Source of the DNA: Nocardioides sp. T2.26MG-1
Lineage (GTDB): Bacteria > Actinomycetota > Actinomycetes > Propionibacteriales > Nocardioidaceae
Assembly (NCBI RefSeq): GCF_950101795.1
Contig: NZ_CATNLZ010000001.1
Span: forward strand, 379,382-443,381
Length of the DNA: 64,000 bases
Direction: 5' to 3'
Made by a program: the position numbers and the translations under genes. Positions within the stretch are counted from its first letter, which is position 1. Every line of letters starts with the position of its first letter. Shown piece after piece: positions 9,049-19,744 of this stretch. The notes under the pieces were generated by a model. It worked only from the letters and a program-made list of their open reading frames with translations. It did not search any database and was not told the DNA's origin.

Positions 9049-9599
9049 GGCGACCACAGCCCGGTCAGCTCGGTCCCGAGGTCCTCGAGCGCGCGGTCGA
9101 CGAGGTGCTCGGGCTCGAGGCTCAGCCGCCGCTGCCCCGCGAGCGCCACCGGACCGTGCGCCCCGGCGTGCACGGCTGCGCCGACACCGAGGCGCTCGGC
9201 GGCCTCGCGCTCCAGCTGCGAGCCCACCTGCGGTCCCAGCCCGTCCAGCAGCGCGGTCACGTCCGCCACGCTCCGCCTGCGCAGCTCGTCGTAGGCGTCC
9301 CGCTGGGCCTGGAGCACCCGGGTGCGGGCCTCGCGCAGGGTCCGTGCCCGCTCACCGCTCAGGGCGCCGGCCGCGTCGGCGGCTCCCTGCGTGCGAGCGG
9401 CGGCCACCAGCTCGTCGGCCTGTGCCTGCGCCGCGTCCAGGGTCGCCCGGGCCCGCTCCTCGGCGTCGGCGGCCTCGGCCTCGGCCTCACGGCGAGCACG
9501 CGCGAGGAGGGCGTCGCGGACGACGAGCAGGTCGTCGGGGCCGCCGGGGCCGCCGCGGCCGCGCGGACGGGCCCTCCGGCCGGGCGCGGTGCCGCTCAC
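9045..9599 (-). CDS. atpE: A/V-type ATP synthase subunit E (peripheral stalk)
   Basis: Peripheral-stalk subunit, 184 residues. The N-terminal half is a long coiled coil (RREAEAEAADAEERARATLDAA and following), and the C-terminal half is the globular E-type domain contacting subunit A. The GTG start at 9599 overlaps the F-subunit stop (GTGA). It lies directly before A. Assignment rests on coiled-coil architecture, length and operon position more than on strict sequence motifs. Confidence 0.82.
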   Translation of the reverse strand: MSGTAPGRRARPRGRGGPGGPDDLLVVRDALLARARREAEAEAADAEERARATLDAAQAQADELVAAARTQGAADAAGALSGERARTLREARTRVLQAQRDAYDELRRRSVADVTALLDGLGPQVGSQLEREAAERLGVGAAVHAGAHGPVALAGQRRLSLEPEHLVDRALEDLGTELTGLWSP

Positions 9600-9828
9600 G
9601 GGTCCATCACCACCGTGAGCGGGCGGTCGCGGTCGGCGAGCCCGGCCGGGAGCGCGTCGGCTGCTCGGCGGGTGAGCACGACGACGTCGACGTCCGGGGT
9701 CCGGTCGCCGACGAGGTCGGCCCACGCGGCGCGGACCGCGGGCTCGTCGTCGGCGACGACCACGAGCGCGCCGGCGAGCGCGTAGCCGGCGACCCGGCCA
9801 CGCTCGCCGAGCACGGCGACGTGGGCCA

Positions 9829-9829
<1 letters not shown>
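9596..9829 (-). CDS. atpF: A/V-type ATP synthase subunit F (small rotor subunit)
   Basis: Short cytoplasmic protein of 77 residues with an alternating beta-alpha pattern: VAVLGERGRVAGYALAGALVV, DVDVVVLTRRAA, RPLTVVMDP. This fits subunit F, which binds the D shaft and modulates rotation. It is somewhat shorter than most F subunits (near 100 residues). The ATG start overlaps the K-subunit stop, and its own stop overlaps the E start. Position and fold pattern carry the call. Confidence 0.8.
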
Positions 9830-11562
<1,733 letters not shown>

Positions 11563-11579
<17 letters not shown>

Positions 11580-12510
11580 CGAAGACCTCCCGTGCCGCCG
11601 GCCCGCCCTGGGCAGCGGCCTCGAGCGCCGCCCGGACCCGCCGCGCGTCCGCGGCCAGGACCGCGACGGCGCCCACCACCGGCGGCCGGCCGAACCCGGT
11701 GCCGCCCAGCAGACCGAAGCCGTCGCGCTCGACCCGCCGCCACCACAGCTGCTCACCGCGCCACAGCCCCGCCGGGGTGTCGATGCCGTCGAGGACCCAC
11801 CCGGCCTCCCGCGGCAGCGCCGCCCGCGCCCGGTCGAGGTCGGTGGTCCCGGGCGGCACCGCGGCCAGGAAGTGCGGGCCGAGGAGACGCGCGACCCGGG
11901 CGGCGCTCGTCGGGGCCGGCGGTCGTCCGGCCGCGACCAGCTCCGCGAGGAGCAGCAGGGCCGCACCGCCACGCGCCCAGGCGCCGGCCTCGGGGACCGC
12001 GGCGAGCGTGGCGTCCGCCCAGCCGAGCCGGGCGCCCACCCGCAGGTCGCTCCGGGTGCCGGCCTCCCGCACCCGCCACGGCGGCCGCGCCAGCACGTCC
12101 GTCACCGCCGCCGGGGAGCCCGCGGACGCGATCCGGGTGGCGGCGGTCGCCAGTGCCCCGAGGACGTACGCCGGCTCCGCGGGGTCGTCACCCTCGAGCT
12201 CGGCCAGCCGGTCGTCGACGTTCGCCAGCTCGAACCAGCCGGCCAGCACACGCAGCACCGCCGACCCCTCCCGGGGCAGCCAGCCGGCGAGCACCCGCAG
12301 GTTCCACAGCAGGGCCGCACCGACGGCGTGCTCGGCCTCGGCGAGGTCCTGGCCGGGCCGGACGTCGTGGCCGTACGGCGTGTCCGCGAGCGCCACGACC
12401 GCGTCGGTGAGGGTCGGCCGGGCCGCGAGCGCACGCGCCCCTCCCGCCCCCAGCCGGCGGCGGGCCAAGGCCCGGGCGCGTACCGTCCCTGCGACCCACG
12501 AGGCGCTCAT
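11563..12510 (-). CDS. atpC: A/V-type ATP synthase subunit C/d-like (central stalk cap)
   Basis: 315-residue, mostly helical Leu/Ala-rich protein in the place of a V-type subunit C (AC39/d), which sits as a funnel on the K ring and couples it to the D-F shaft. It shows DTPYGHDVRPGQDLAEAEHAV near residues 44-64 and WNLRVLAGWLPREGSAVLRVLAGWFELANVDDRL, a recognisable AC39-type helix pair. The ATG start overlaps the upstream stop (ATGA). In most bacterial operons subunit C follows E; here it is moved to the front. Confidence 0.82.
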
Positions 12511-12962
12511 GGCACGGGCGCCCCCGGTTGGTCGTGGCCGTCGAGCAGGAGCCGCGCCTGCTCCACGACCCGGTCGACGTACCGCGGCATCGCCTCGGCG
12601 GCGTGCCGGCGTACCCGCTCGGCCTGCTCGTCGGCGGCCGTGAGGGCCTGCTCCCGCTCGTCGTCGACCCGTCGGCCGGCCGCGAGGGACGCGGCGACCC
12701 GCTCGGCCTCGGCGTTGGCGCGGGCGGCGGCGAGGACGGCCGCAGCCCGCTCGTCGGCGCGCCGGCGGGTGAGCTCCGCGTCCTGGCGCGCCCGGGCCCG
12801 GATGGCCTCGCACTCGGCCTGGACCGGCGCCAGCCGGTCGAACACCGGCTCGAGCTCGGCGGCGGTCTCGGCGACCCGGTCCGCGGGCACGCCGACGGCC
12901 GACGCGGCGCCCGGGGCGCCGGCCCCACGGAAGCGCTGGAGGAAGCTCCTGGTCCGTGGCAT
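12507..12962 (-). CDS. A/V-type ATP synthase peripheral-stalk coiled-coil subunit (G/H-like)
   Basis: First gene of the ATPase operon, 151 residues. Residues about 35-130 form an uninterrupted coiled coil rich in Ala, Glu and Arg (ARARQDAELTRRRADERAAA and similar), as in the G/H stalk subunit that pairs with E. The start ATG at 12962 follows GGAGAGGAGG at about 4 bp; an in-frame ATG at 12983 would place that ribosome binding site inside the gene. The family is inferred from coiled-coil structure and location. Confidence 0.8.
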   Translation of the reverse strand: MPRTRSFLQRFRGAGAPGAASAVGVPADRVAETAAELEPVFDRLAPVQAECEAIRARARQDAELTRRRADERAAAVLAAARANAEAERVAASLAAGRRVDDEREQALTAADEQAERVRRHAAEAMPRYVDRVVEQARLLLDGHDQPGAPVP

Positions 12963-13058
12963 CCGGCCTCCTCTCCCACCCAACCCGAACCTAGGGCGGA
13001 GGGAGCCGGCAGCGGCAGAGCCAAAGGTCCAGCGCCCGGGCCATTGGTCCGGGCAGGA

Positions 13059-13973
13059 TCACCCGACGTCGAGGGGCCGGGCGGCGTGCGGCAGCCAGTC
13101 GTGGGTGACGTGGTCGACGATGTGAACGCCGGCGGGGGCGGTGATCTCGTGGACGCCCGCGGGCACCCGGCCCTCCTTGAGCGCGTGGAAGACCTCCCAC
13201 TCGCGGCGCTTGCGCCGGTTGCGGAAGCTGGTGGCGAACGACGCGGGGTCGGTCCAGTGCGCGAACTCCTCGCCGTCGAGGTACTTCAGCTCCACGCAGA
13301 GGCCCTGCGGCAGGGCGATCGAGCGCACGCCGACCGGGGTGGTGCGGATCTCCCACTCGAAGGCCTTGGTGTAGACGAAGTCCGGCCCGATCGGGAAGCC
13401 CCACTCCTCGGCGTTGCGGAAGCCGAGGTCGAGGTAGCCCTTCGACTCGCTCTCGACGTACAGGCCGTGTCGCGGCACCCGGACGATCGACTGCACGTTG
13501 CCGACCTGCCACCCGAGGTCCGCGATCGACACCTCGCCCTCGGTGGTCAGCACCATGTCGCCGTCCCACTTCCACGAGTAGCGCGTGGTGACCTGCGCGA
13601 AGCACCAGTTGTAGAAGTAGGACAGGGAGTGCACGGACAGCTCGTGCTGGGCCAGGTGCTCGGCGCCCGCGCGGGCCACCGAGAAGGGGTACGACGTCAC
13701 CGTCAGCCGGTCGGACCGGCCGGCGCGGGCGGCGGCCTCGCGCGCGACCTCCGGGGTGCCGTCGTCCGAGCCGTTGTCGACCAGCAGCACGTGGTCGCAG
13801 GCCCGCAGCAGCGGCGGCAGCACGAACGGCAGCGAGGACGCCTCGTTCTTGACCCGGAGCACCGCGGTCGAGCCGGGGCGGAGGCCCCCCGGCCGCAGCC
13901 ACGGCCAGGTGATGTCGAACTCCGTGTGGCCCTCGAGGTTGGACAGGCCCGTGGAGCCCCGGTGGAGCGTCAC
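13059..13973 (-). CDS. Glycosyltransferase family 2-like protein
   Basis: 304-residue GT-A-type enzyme: LRVKNEASSLPFVLPPLLRACDHVLLVDNGSDDGT is the N-terminal nucleotide-sugar motif, and KWDGDMVL is the DXD-type metal motif near residue 135. No membrane segment is seen. The GTG start at 13973 overlaps the sulfotransferase stop (GTGA), so the two are translated together. This suggests the sugar added here and the sulfate moved by its neighbour may be part of one surface glycan; the substrate is unknown. Confidence 0.85.
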   Translation of the reverse strand: MTLHRGSTGLSNLEGHTEFDITWPWLRPGGLRPGSTAVLRVKNEASSLPFVLPPLLRACDHVLLVDNGSDDGTPEVAREAAARAGRSDRLTVTSYPFSVARAGAEHLAQHELSVHSLSYFYNWCFAQVTTRYSWKWDGDMVLTTEGEVSIADLGWQVGNVQSIVRVPRHGLYVESESKGYLDLGFRNAEEWGFPIGPDFVYTKAFEWEIRTTPVGVRSIALPQGLCVELKYLDGEEFAHWTDPASFATSFRNRRKRREWEVFHALKEGRVPAGVHEITAPAGVHIVDHVTHDWLPHAARPLDVG

Positions 13974-15064
13974 CGGGTGCGGCCCCACGCCTTGCGCAGA
14001 CCGCGCCGCACCGGGGCCGGGATCGCGGCGCGCACGCGGTGCGGGACCTTGTGCGCAGGGTCGGCCGGGGCCGCCTGCTTGCCGGCACCGCCGCCACCCT
14101 TGACCTGCTTGCGGACGCGCTGCTCGGCCGCGATCACCGAGGACCGGGAGATCCCCTCGGACGCCTCGTACAGCTCGACGTAGGCCTCGCGCAGCTGGTC
14201 GAGGGCCTGGTGCACCTCGGCGGTGTCGCCGCCGGGGTCGGCCAGCTTGTTCAGCTCGGTCCACGTCTCCGCGGTCAGCTCGTGCAGCCGCGGCGGGAGC
14301 GCGAGGTCCTCGAGGGTCTGGGTCACCCGGCGCAGGCTCGGGTCGACGAAGCGGTGCCCGTCGCGGATCTGCTCGCTCTTCGCGTGCATCACGTGCTGGA
14401 GGCCGAGCTGCTCCCCGGCCCGCATCACGATCCGGGTCCAGTCGTCGAGGAGGTCGGCGTACCGGACGAAGATGCGCCCGCCGTCGGCGACGGACTCACG
14501 GGTGGCGCGCTCGGTGTGCAGCAGCATGTTCAGCCAGGACGCCGCGAGGTGCGCCGAGCCCGCGCGGTTGTTGTAGTAGGTCTGCTTGCTGCCGACCACC
14601 TCGGCGGGCGGACGGAGCATGGTCGCGAAGACCGGGGTGGCGCCGGTGCGGACGGCCGCGACCCGCCACAGCGCGAGGAACCAGCTCAGCCGCGGGTCCT
14701 TGACGACCAGCTCGGTGCTCACCGCGAAGTGCTCCTCGAGCCAGGCCGCGGTGGCGATCCGCTCGTGCTCACGGGTGGAGATGCGGCCGGTCTCGAACCA
14801 CGCGTCGGGCCGCGCGTCGCTCACCTGGACGCCGGCCTCCTTGAGCAGGCGGTCGTGGTGCGCGACGACCCAGGCCGGCTCCCCGAAGCCCTTGGGGTTG
14901 GTCTCGTCGGCCACGACCTCGGGCTGCGGGACGTGCAGGCCCATGATCTGCATCAGCCCGGCCATGGTGCTGGTGCCGCTGCGGCCGGCGCCGGCCACGA
15001 AGAGCACCTTGCGGGGGTAGTCGGCAGGATCGATGTCGCTGGGGTCGGCGGGACGGTCACTCAC
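13970..15064 (-). CDS. Sulfotransferase-family protein
   Basis: 364 residues with the PAPS 5'-phosphosulfate loop AGAGRSGTSTMAGLM near residues 24-38 and a downstream LVVKDPRLSWFL block typical of P-loop sulfotransferases. It probably transfers sulfate to a glycan or lipid. GTG start. The C-terminus is long, basic and Ala-rich (RRGLRKAWGRTR). It is divergent from the plus-strand glycosyltransferase with only 34 bp between starts and is coupled to the following glycosyltransferase. The acceptor cannot be read from the sequence. Confidence 0.85.
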   Translation of the reverse strand: MSDRPADPSDIDPADYPRKVLFVAGAGRSGTSTMAGLMQIMGLHVPQPEVVADETNPKGFGEPAWVVAHHDRLLKEAGVQVSDARPDAWFETGRISTREHERIATAAWLEEHFAVSTELVVKDPRLSWFLALWRVAAVRTGATPVFATMLRPPAEVVGSKQTYYNNRAGSAHLAASWLNMLLHTERATRESVADGGRIFVRYADLLDDWTRIVMRAGEQLGLQHVMHAKSEQIRDGHRFVDPSLRRVTQTLEDLALPPRLHELTAETWTELNKLADPGGDTAEVHQALDQLREAYVELYEASEGISRSSVIAAEQRVRKQVKGGGGAGKQAAPADPAHKVPHRVRAAIPAPVRRGLRKAWGRTR

Positions 15065-15098
15065 GAGGGACGAGCCTAACGGTCAGTACCGTGAGGCC

Positions 15099-16208
15099 AT
15101 GAAGTTCGGGCGGCGCGCACCACTGATCAGCGTCGTCGTCCCCGTCTACGACGTCGAGGCCTACCTGCCCGAGGCCCTCGACAGCGTGCTGGCGCAGACC
15201 CACCGCGAGCTCGAGGTCGTGGTCGTCGACGACGGGTCGACCGACGACTCGGGCCGGATCGCCGACGCGTACGCCGCCCGCGACCCGCGGGTGCGCGTCG
15301 TGCACACCGACAACCACGGGCTGGGCGCCGCGCGCAACGAGGGGATCCGGCACGCGACCGGTGCGCTGCTGACCTTCGCCGACTCCGACGACGTGGTGCC
15401 GCCGGACTCCTACCGGGTGCTGCTGCACCAGCTGCGTCGCACCGGCGGCGACTTCGTCACCGGGTCCGTGGCCCGGTGGGAGGGCGGGCAGCTGGTGGAG
15501 CCGCCGTGGATGCGCCGGCTGCACCGGCCGCGCGCGGCGTACTTCATCGAGCAGCACCCCGAGATCCTCGGCGACGTGTTCGCGTGGAACAAGCTGTTCC
15601 GGCGCTCCTTCTGGGACGACGCCGGATTGGCCTGGCCGGAGGGGATCCGTTACGAGGACCAGCCGACCACGACCCGCGCGTACATCGCCTCGCGGCGCTT
15701 CGGGGTCGTTCCCGACGTCGTCTACCACTGGCGCATCCGCCACGACGGCACGTCGATCACCCAGCAGCGCTCGTCGCTCGCGGACCTACGCGACCGGTGG
15801 CAGACGAAGCGGATGTCGCTGGCGACCGTGCGCGACTTCGGGTCGGACAAGGTCACGCGGGTGTTCGTCGACAAGGTGCTCGCCGGCGACCTGCCGCGCT
15901 ACTTCACCGAGATCCCCGGCTGCTCCGACGAGTGGTGGGGCCTGCTCGTCGCGGGCGTCCGCGAGTTCTGGGGCGAGCGCACGCTCGCCGGCTCGGGCCT
16001 GCCGCCGGTGCAGCGGCTCACCGGGTGGCTGGTCGGGCAGGACCGGCGTGCGGACGCCGAGCTCGTGATGCGGTACGTCGCCGAGCACGGCGGCCCGGTC
16101 CCGCGGGTGCCGTCCCCGCAGGGGCCGCGGATCGACGTGCCGGGTCTCGACCCGAGCTCCGTCGACCCCGCGGCCCTCGCGCTGCGCGACCACGAGCTGC
16201 GCGGTTAG
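15099..16208 (+). CDS. Glycosyltransferase family 2
   Basis: 369 residues. Canonical GT2 start PLISVVVPVYDVEAYLPEALDSVLAQTHRELEVVVVDDGSTDDS, then GLGAARNEGIRHATG and the DXD motif as ADSDD, followed by the acceptor-side DVFAWNKLFRRSFW and EDQPTTTRAYI blocks found in teichoic-acid-type glycosyltransferases. No membrane helices. The ATG at 15099 follows GTGAGG; an earlier in-frame ATG at 15033 would lie inside the divergent gene. It probably works on a cell-wall polymer with the adjacent sulfotransferase and glycosyltransferase. Confidence 0.9.
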   Translation: MKFGRRAPLISVVVPVYDVEAYLPEALDSVLAQTHRELEVVVVDDGSTDDSGRIADAYAARDPRVRVVHTDNHGLGAARNEGIRHATGALLTFADSDDVVPPDSYRVLLHQLRRTGGDFVTGSVARWEGGQLVEPPWMRRLHRPRAAYFIEQHPEILGDVFAWNKLFRRSFWDDAGLAWPEGIRYEDQPTTTRAYIASRRFGVVPDVVYHWRIRHDGTSITQQRSSLADLRDRWQTKRMSLATVRDFGSDKVTRVFVDKVLAGDLPRYFTEIPGCSDEWWGLLVAGVREFWGERTLAGSGLPPVQRLTGWLVGQDRRADAELVMRYVAEHGGPVPRVPSPQGPRIDVPGLDPSSVDPAALALRDHELRG

Positions 16209-16252
16209 CCAGCCGCCGGGTGGGGGTCGCTCGGGGTAGCGTCACCGGCGTG

Positions 16253-16936
16253 ATGGCTCTCGTGGACGGCGTGCCCCAGTGCTACGTCGACAACGACTGG
16301 ATCTGTACGCGGTACTGGACCGACTACCGTCCTGAGCTGGTCGACGCCTCCGTCGAGCACCTGTGGATCACCGTCATCTCGGTGCTCGCTGGGCTCGTCG
16401 TCGCCGTACCTCTGGCGCTGGTCGCGCGTCGCAACGCCGCCGTCGAGTCCGTCGTCGTCGGAGCCACGACGATCATCTACACGATCCCGTCGCTCGCACT
16501 CTTCTCGCTGCTCCTGCCGTTCACCGGCCTCTCCCCCACCACGGTGATCATCGGCTTGGCCCTCTACTCGCTGACGATCCTGGTGCGCAACGTGCTCGCG
16601 GGGCTGCAGGGAGTGCCGGAGGAGATCCGTGAGGCGGCCCGCGGGGTCGGCTACTCCGACACCCGGATGTTGCTCAAGGTCGAGCTGCCGCTCGCCGTCC
16701 CCGTCATCGTCGCCGGACTCCGGGTGGCCACCGTGTCGACCGTCGCGCTGGCGACCGTCGGCTCGATCGTGTCGTACGGCGGCCTCGGCAACCTGCTGCT
16801 GCTCGCGGTCGGCAACCAGTTCAAGGCCCAGATCTTCGCGGCCAGTGTGCTGTGCGTCGCCCTCGCCGGCATCCTCGACCTCGGCCTGCTCCTCGTGCAG
16901 CGGCTGGTCACCCCCTGGACACGCCATGCTCGGTGA
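16253..16936 (+). CDS. Osmoprotectant ABC transporter permease (first of two)
   Basis: 227-residue inner-membrane permease of the OpuCB/ProW family importing betaine- or choline-like compounds. Several hydrophobic helices are visible, with the coupling EAA loop EEIREAARGVGYSDTRMLLKVELPLA around residues 123-148 and the family block TIIYTIPSLALFSLL. ATG start at 16253, with an overlapping in-frame GTG just upstream. It overlaps the second permease by 11 bp. Operon order: permease, permease, binding protein, ATPase. Confidence 0.92.
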   Translation: MALVDGVPQCYVDNDWICTRYWTDYRPELVDASVEHLWITVISVLAGLVVAVPLALVARRNAAVESVVVGATTIIYTIPSLALFSLLLPFTGLSPTTVIIGLALYSLTILVRNVLAGLQGVPEEIREAARGVGYSDTRMLLKVELPLAVPVIVAGLRVATVSTVALATVGSIVSYGGLGNLLLLAVGNQFKAQIFAASVLCVALAGILDLGLLLVQRLVTPWTRHAR

Positions 16937-17633
16937 CGTCTTCTCCTACCTGACGGACGGGTCGAACTGGTCCGGCTCCACGGGCATCGCGGCCTTCGCG
17001 ATCCAGCAGCTGCTGCTGACCGTGACCTCGCTGGTCATCGCGGTCGTCGTCGGCCTCCCACCCGCGCTCTACCTCGGGCACCGAAGGTGGGGCGGCTTCC
17101 TCGCCGTGAACGTGTCCAACGTCGGTCGCGCCGTCCCGGTGTTCGCCGTCCTGCTGGTGCTCGCGCTCGGACCGATCGGCTCGGAGAAGTTCGGCCCCTT
17201 CGGCCGGGCCGGCCTCGCCACCCTCGTCGCGCTGGTGCTGTTCGCGCTCCCGCCGATCATCACCAACGCCTACGTCGCCGTCGTCGAGGTCGACCGCGGT
17301 GTCGTCGAGGCCGCCCGAGGGATGGGGATGGGTGAGGCAAAGGTCTTCAGCTCGGTCGAGCTGCCGCTGGCGATGCGGGTGGTGCTGACCGGTGTCCGGC
17401 TCGCGCTGGTGCAGGTCTGGGCGACCGCCACCATCGCCGCCCTGGTGGCCGGACCGGGCCTCGGGCGGGTGATCACGAGGGGTTTCGCCAACCACCGCAC
17501 CTACGAGGTCGTCGCCGGAGCGATGATCGTCGCGGTCGGTGCGCTCCTGCTGGAAGGCGTCGCGATGCTCGTCGAGCGGTACGCCGACCCGATGCGGCGG
17601 GCCCGCCGCGAGATCGCCCGCGCGTCAGCCTGA
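16926..17633 (+). CDS. Osmoprotectant ABC transporter permease (second of two)
   Basis: 235-residue OpuCD/ProW-type permease. The N-terminus is amphipathic (SYLTDGSNW), then helices including AVPVFAVLLVLALGPIG and LFALPPIITNAYVAV; the coupling loop is VVEAARGMGMGEAKVFSSVELPLA, followed by GPGLGRVITRGF. It forms the membrane channel with the preceding permease. Having two non-identical permeases is normal for OpuC-type importers. Confidence 0.92.
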   Translation: MLGDVFSYLTDGSNWSGSTGIAAFAIQQLLLTVTSLVIAVVVGLPPALYLGHRRWGGFLAVNVSNVGRAVPVFAVLLVLALGPIGSEKFGPFGRAGLATLVALVLFALPPIITNAYVAVVEVDRGVVEAARGMGMGEAKVFSSVELPLAMRVVLTGVRLALVQVWATATIAALVAGPGLGRVITRGFANHRTYEVVAGAMIVAVGALLLEGVAMLVERYADPMRRARREIARASA

Positions 17634-17774
17634 CCCCTGCGGGCGGCACGACGTCACGAAAACGCCATCGGCCCTTGTCGGTGGGCCGGGCTACTGTGGC
17701 GACGCGGGTACCGTCGGGTGCCCATCGGACACGCGCGGGGAATGTCTCGCGGGACACAGAAGGTGGTTGTACCC
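17634..17774 (+). other. Spacer between permease and binding-protein genes
   Basis: 141 bp separate the second permease from the binding-protein gene, larger than other gaps in the cluster, so an internal promoter or processing site may sit here to raise expression of the abundant binding protein. I find no reliable promoter hexamers. A ribosome binding site (GAAGGTGG, about 8 bp before 17775) is the only clear signal. Confidence 0.4.
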
Positions 17775-18734
17775 ATGCAGATCAGTCGCGCATTCGCACT
17801 CGCCGCCGCAGGTGCCGTCCTGCTCACCACGGCCGCCTGCGGCGGCAGCGACCTCGAGGACGACGCGAGCGACCCCGCCTCGAGCGGCGCCGCCGGCGAC
17901 AAGGGGACGGTCGTCGTCGGCGGTCAGGACTTCACGGAGAGCCAGATCCTGGCCGCGATCTACCAGTCGCTGCTCGAGGACGCCGGCTACCAGGTGCAGA
18001 CCAAGCTGGTCACCACGCGGGATGTCTACCTGCCCGAGCTGAGCAAGGGCAATGTCGACATCGTCCCCGACTACCTCGCCGGGCTGACGGACTTCCTCAA
18101 CACACAGAAGAACGGTCCCGACGCCGAGGCGGTCTCCAGCAACGACCCCGCCGCCACGCTGGCCGCGCTGGAGCCTCTCGCCGAGGAGCAGGGCATCTCG
18201 ATCCTGCCGCCGTCGGACGCCACCGACCAGAACGCCTTCTTCGTCAGCCAGGACTTCGCCGAGCAGAACGATCTGAGCACGCTTTCCGACCTGGCCGCGC
18301 TCGGCGAGCCGGTCAAGCTGGGCGCTCCCCCGGACTGCGAGGGCCGGTCCGACTGCGAGGGTGGTCTGACCAAGGTCTACGGCCTGGACATCTCCGAGAT
18401 CGTCCCGCTCGACTTTGCGAGCGCCCAGGTCAAGGACGCCGTCAAGAACGGCGAGGTGCAGCTCGGCGAGACGGGCACCACGGACGGCACGCTCGAGGAC
18501 CTCGGGCTGGTGCTGCTCGAGGACGACAAGGGCATCCAGCCTGCCCAGAACCTCACGCCCGCGGTCAACTCCGACTTCCTGGCCGACAACCCCGATCTCG
18601 AGGACACCTTCAACAAGCTGTCCGAGGCCCTGACCACCGATGACCTCGCAGCGATGAACGTCCAGGTCGACCTCGAGCGCAAGAAGCCGGCCGACGTCGC
18701 GGCGCAGTTCCTCGAGGACAAGGGCATCCTCTGA
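17775..18734 (+). CDS. Osmoprotectant ABC transporter substrate-binding lipoprotein
   Basis: 319-residue OpuCC/ProX-type lipoprotein. Signal peptide MQISRAFALAAAG with lipobox TAAC places the acylated Cys at about residue 22. The mature domain begins GTVVVGGQDFTESQIL and contains TTRDVYLPELSKGNVDIVPDYLAGL, the characteristic start of betaine/choline binding proteins. The ATG at 17775 is chosen because it begins the signal peptide and has a good ribosome binding site. It catches substrate outside the membrane for the permeases. Confidence 0.93.
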   Translation: MQISRAFALAAAGAVLLTTAACGGSDLEDDASDPASSGAAGDKGTVVVGGQDFTESQILAAIYQSLLEDAGYQVQTKLVTTRDVYLPELSKGNVDIVPDYLAGLTDFLNTQKNGPDAEAVSSNDPAATLAALEPLAEEQGISILPPSDATDQNAFFVSQDFAEQNDLSTLSDLAALGEPVKLGAPPDCEGRSDCEGGLTKVYGLDISEIVPLDFASAQVKDAVKNGEVQLGETGTTDGTLEDLGLVLLEDDKGIQPAQNLTPAVNSDFLADNPDLEDTFNKLSEALTTDDLAAMNVQVDLERKKPADVAAQFLEDKGIL

Positions 18735-18742
18735 GGCCGACT

Positions 18743-19738
18743 ATGAGCGCCGAGGTGATGATCCGACTCTCGGGAGTCGGCAAGACGTACGACGACGGCA
18801 CCGTCGCGGTCCACGAGCTGGATCTCGAGGTCCAGCGAGGCGAGCTGGTCTGCCTCGTGGGCCCCTCCGGGTGCGGCAAGTCGACGACCTTGAAGATGAT
18901 CAACCGGCTGATCGAGCCGACGACCGGGACCATCGAGATCGACGGCCAGGACGTCACCCGCCAGGACCCGGTGCAGCTGCGCCGCGGGATCGGCTACGTC
19001 ATCCAGCAGGTGGGGCTGTTCCCCCACCAGAAGATCATCGCCAACGTGATGACGGTGCCACTCCTGTACGGCGAGTCACGGACCACCGCCCGTGCGCGCG
19101 CCCGGGAGCTGCTCGAGCTGGTGGGGCTCGACCCGGCGACGTACGCCGACCGCTACCCCAGCCAGCTCTCCGGCGGGCAGCAGCAGCGCGTGGGCGTCGC
19201 CCGGGCGCTGGCGGCCAAGCCGCCGGTGCTGCTGATGGACGAGCCGTTCGGCGCGGTCGACCCCCTGGTCCGGCTGCGGCTGCAGGACGAGTTCCTGCGG
19301 CTGCAGCGCGAGCTCGGGGTGACCGTGGTGTTCGTGACCCACGACATCGACGAGGCGGTGCGGCTCGGCGACCGGGTGGCGGTGTTCGCCACCGGTGGCC
19401 GGCTCGCGCAGTACGACACCCCGGCGCGGCTGCTCGGCCGGCCGGCCGACGACTTCGTCGCGGAGTTCGTCGGGTCGACGTCGGGGCTGCGACGCCTCGA
19501 CGTGACCCCGCTCGACCCGGCCCACCTCGAGCCGCTCGACGGCGTCCGCACCGGCGACATCGGGGCGGCGATCGACGTCGACAGCACGCTCGGCCACGCG
19601 ATGGCCGTGCTGCTGCGCGACGACGCCGGCATGGTCGGCGTACGCGACGGCGCGCAGTTCGTCGGCGTGCTCACCCCCAACGGCATCCACCGGGCGCTGC
19701 GGGCAGCGCTGGCCGAGATGACCGAGGCGTCCGCCTGA
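18743..19738 (+). CDS. Osmoprotectant ABC transporter ATPase
   Basis: 331-residue ProV/OpuCA-type ATPase: Walker A GPSGCGKST (about residues 39-47), Q-loop VIQQVGLFPH, signature LSGGQQQR, Walker B VLLMDEPFGAVD and H-loop FVTHDIDEA. After about residue 240 a short tail with a single CBS-like segment (MVGVRDGAQFVGVLTPNGI) follows; full OpuA-type ATPases carry two CBS repeats, which sense ionic strength. It starts 8 bp after the binding protein and closes the operon. Confidence 0.94.
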   Translation: MSAEVMIRLSGVGKTYDDGTVAVHELDLEVQRGELVCLVGPSGCGKSTTLKMINRLIEPTTGTIEIDGQDVTRQDPVQLRRGIGYVIQQVGLFPHQKIIANVMTVPLLYGESRTTARARARELLELVGLDPATYADRYPSQLSGGQQQRVGVARALAAKPPVLLMDEPFGAVDPLVRLRLQDEFLRLQRELGVTVVFVTHDIDEAVRLGDRVAVFATGGRLAQYDTPARLLGRPADDFVAEFVGSTSGLRRLDVTPLDPAHLEPLDGVRTGDIGAAIDVDSTLGHAMAVLLRDDAGMVGVRDGAQFVGVLTPNGIHRALRAALAEMTEASA

Positions 19739-19744
19739 GGACCT

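Noticed and set aside
17660..17690. TTGTCG and TACTGT as promoter before the osmoprotectant binding protein
   Set aside because: The spacer is only 11 bp, too short for a sigma-70-type promoter.
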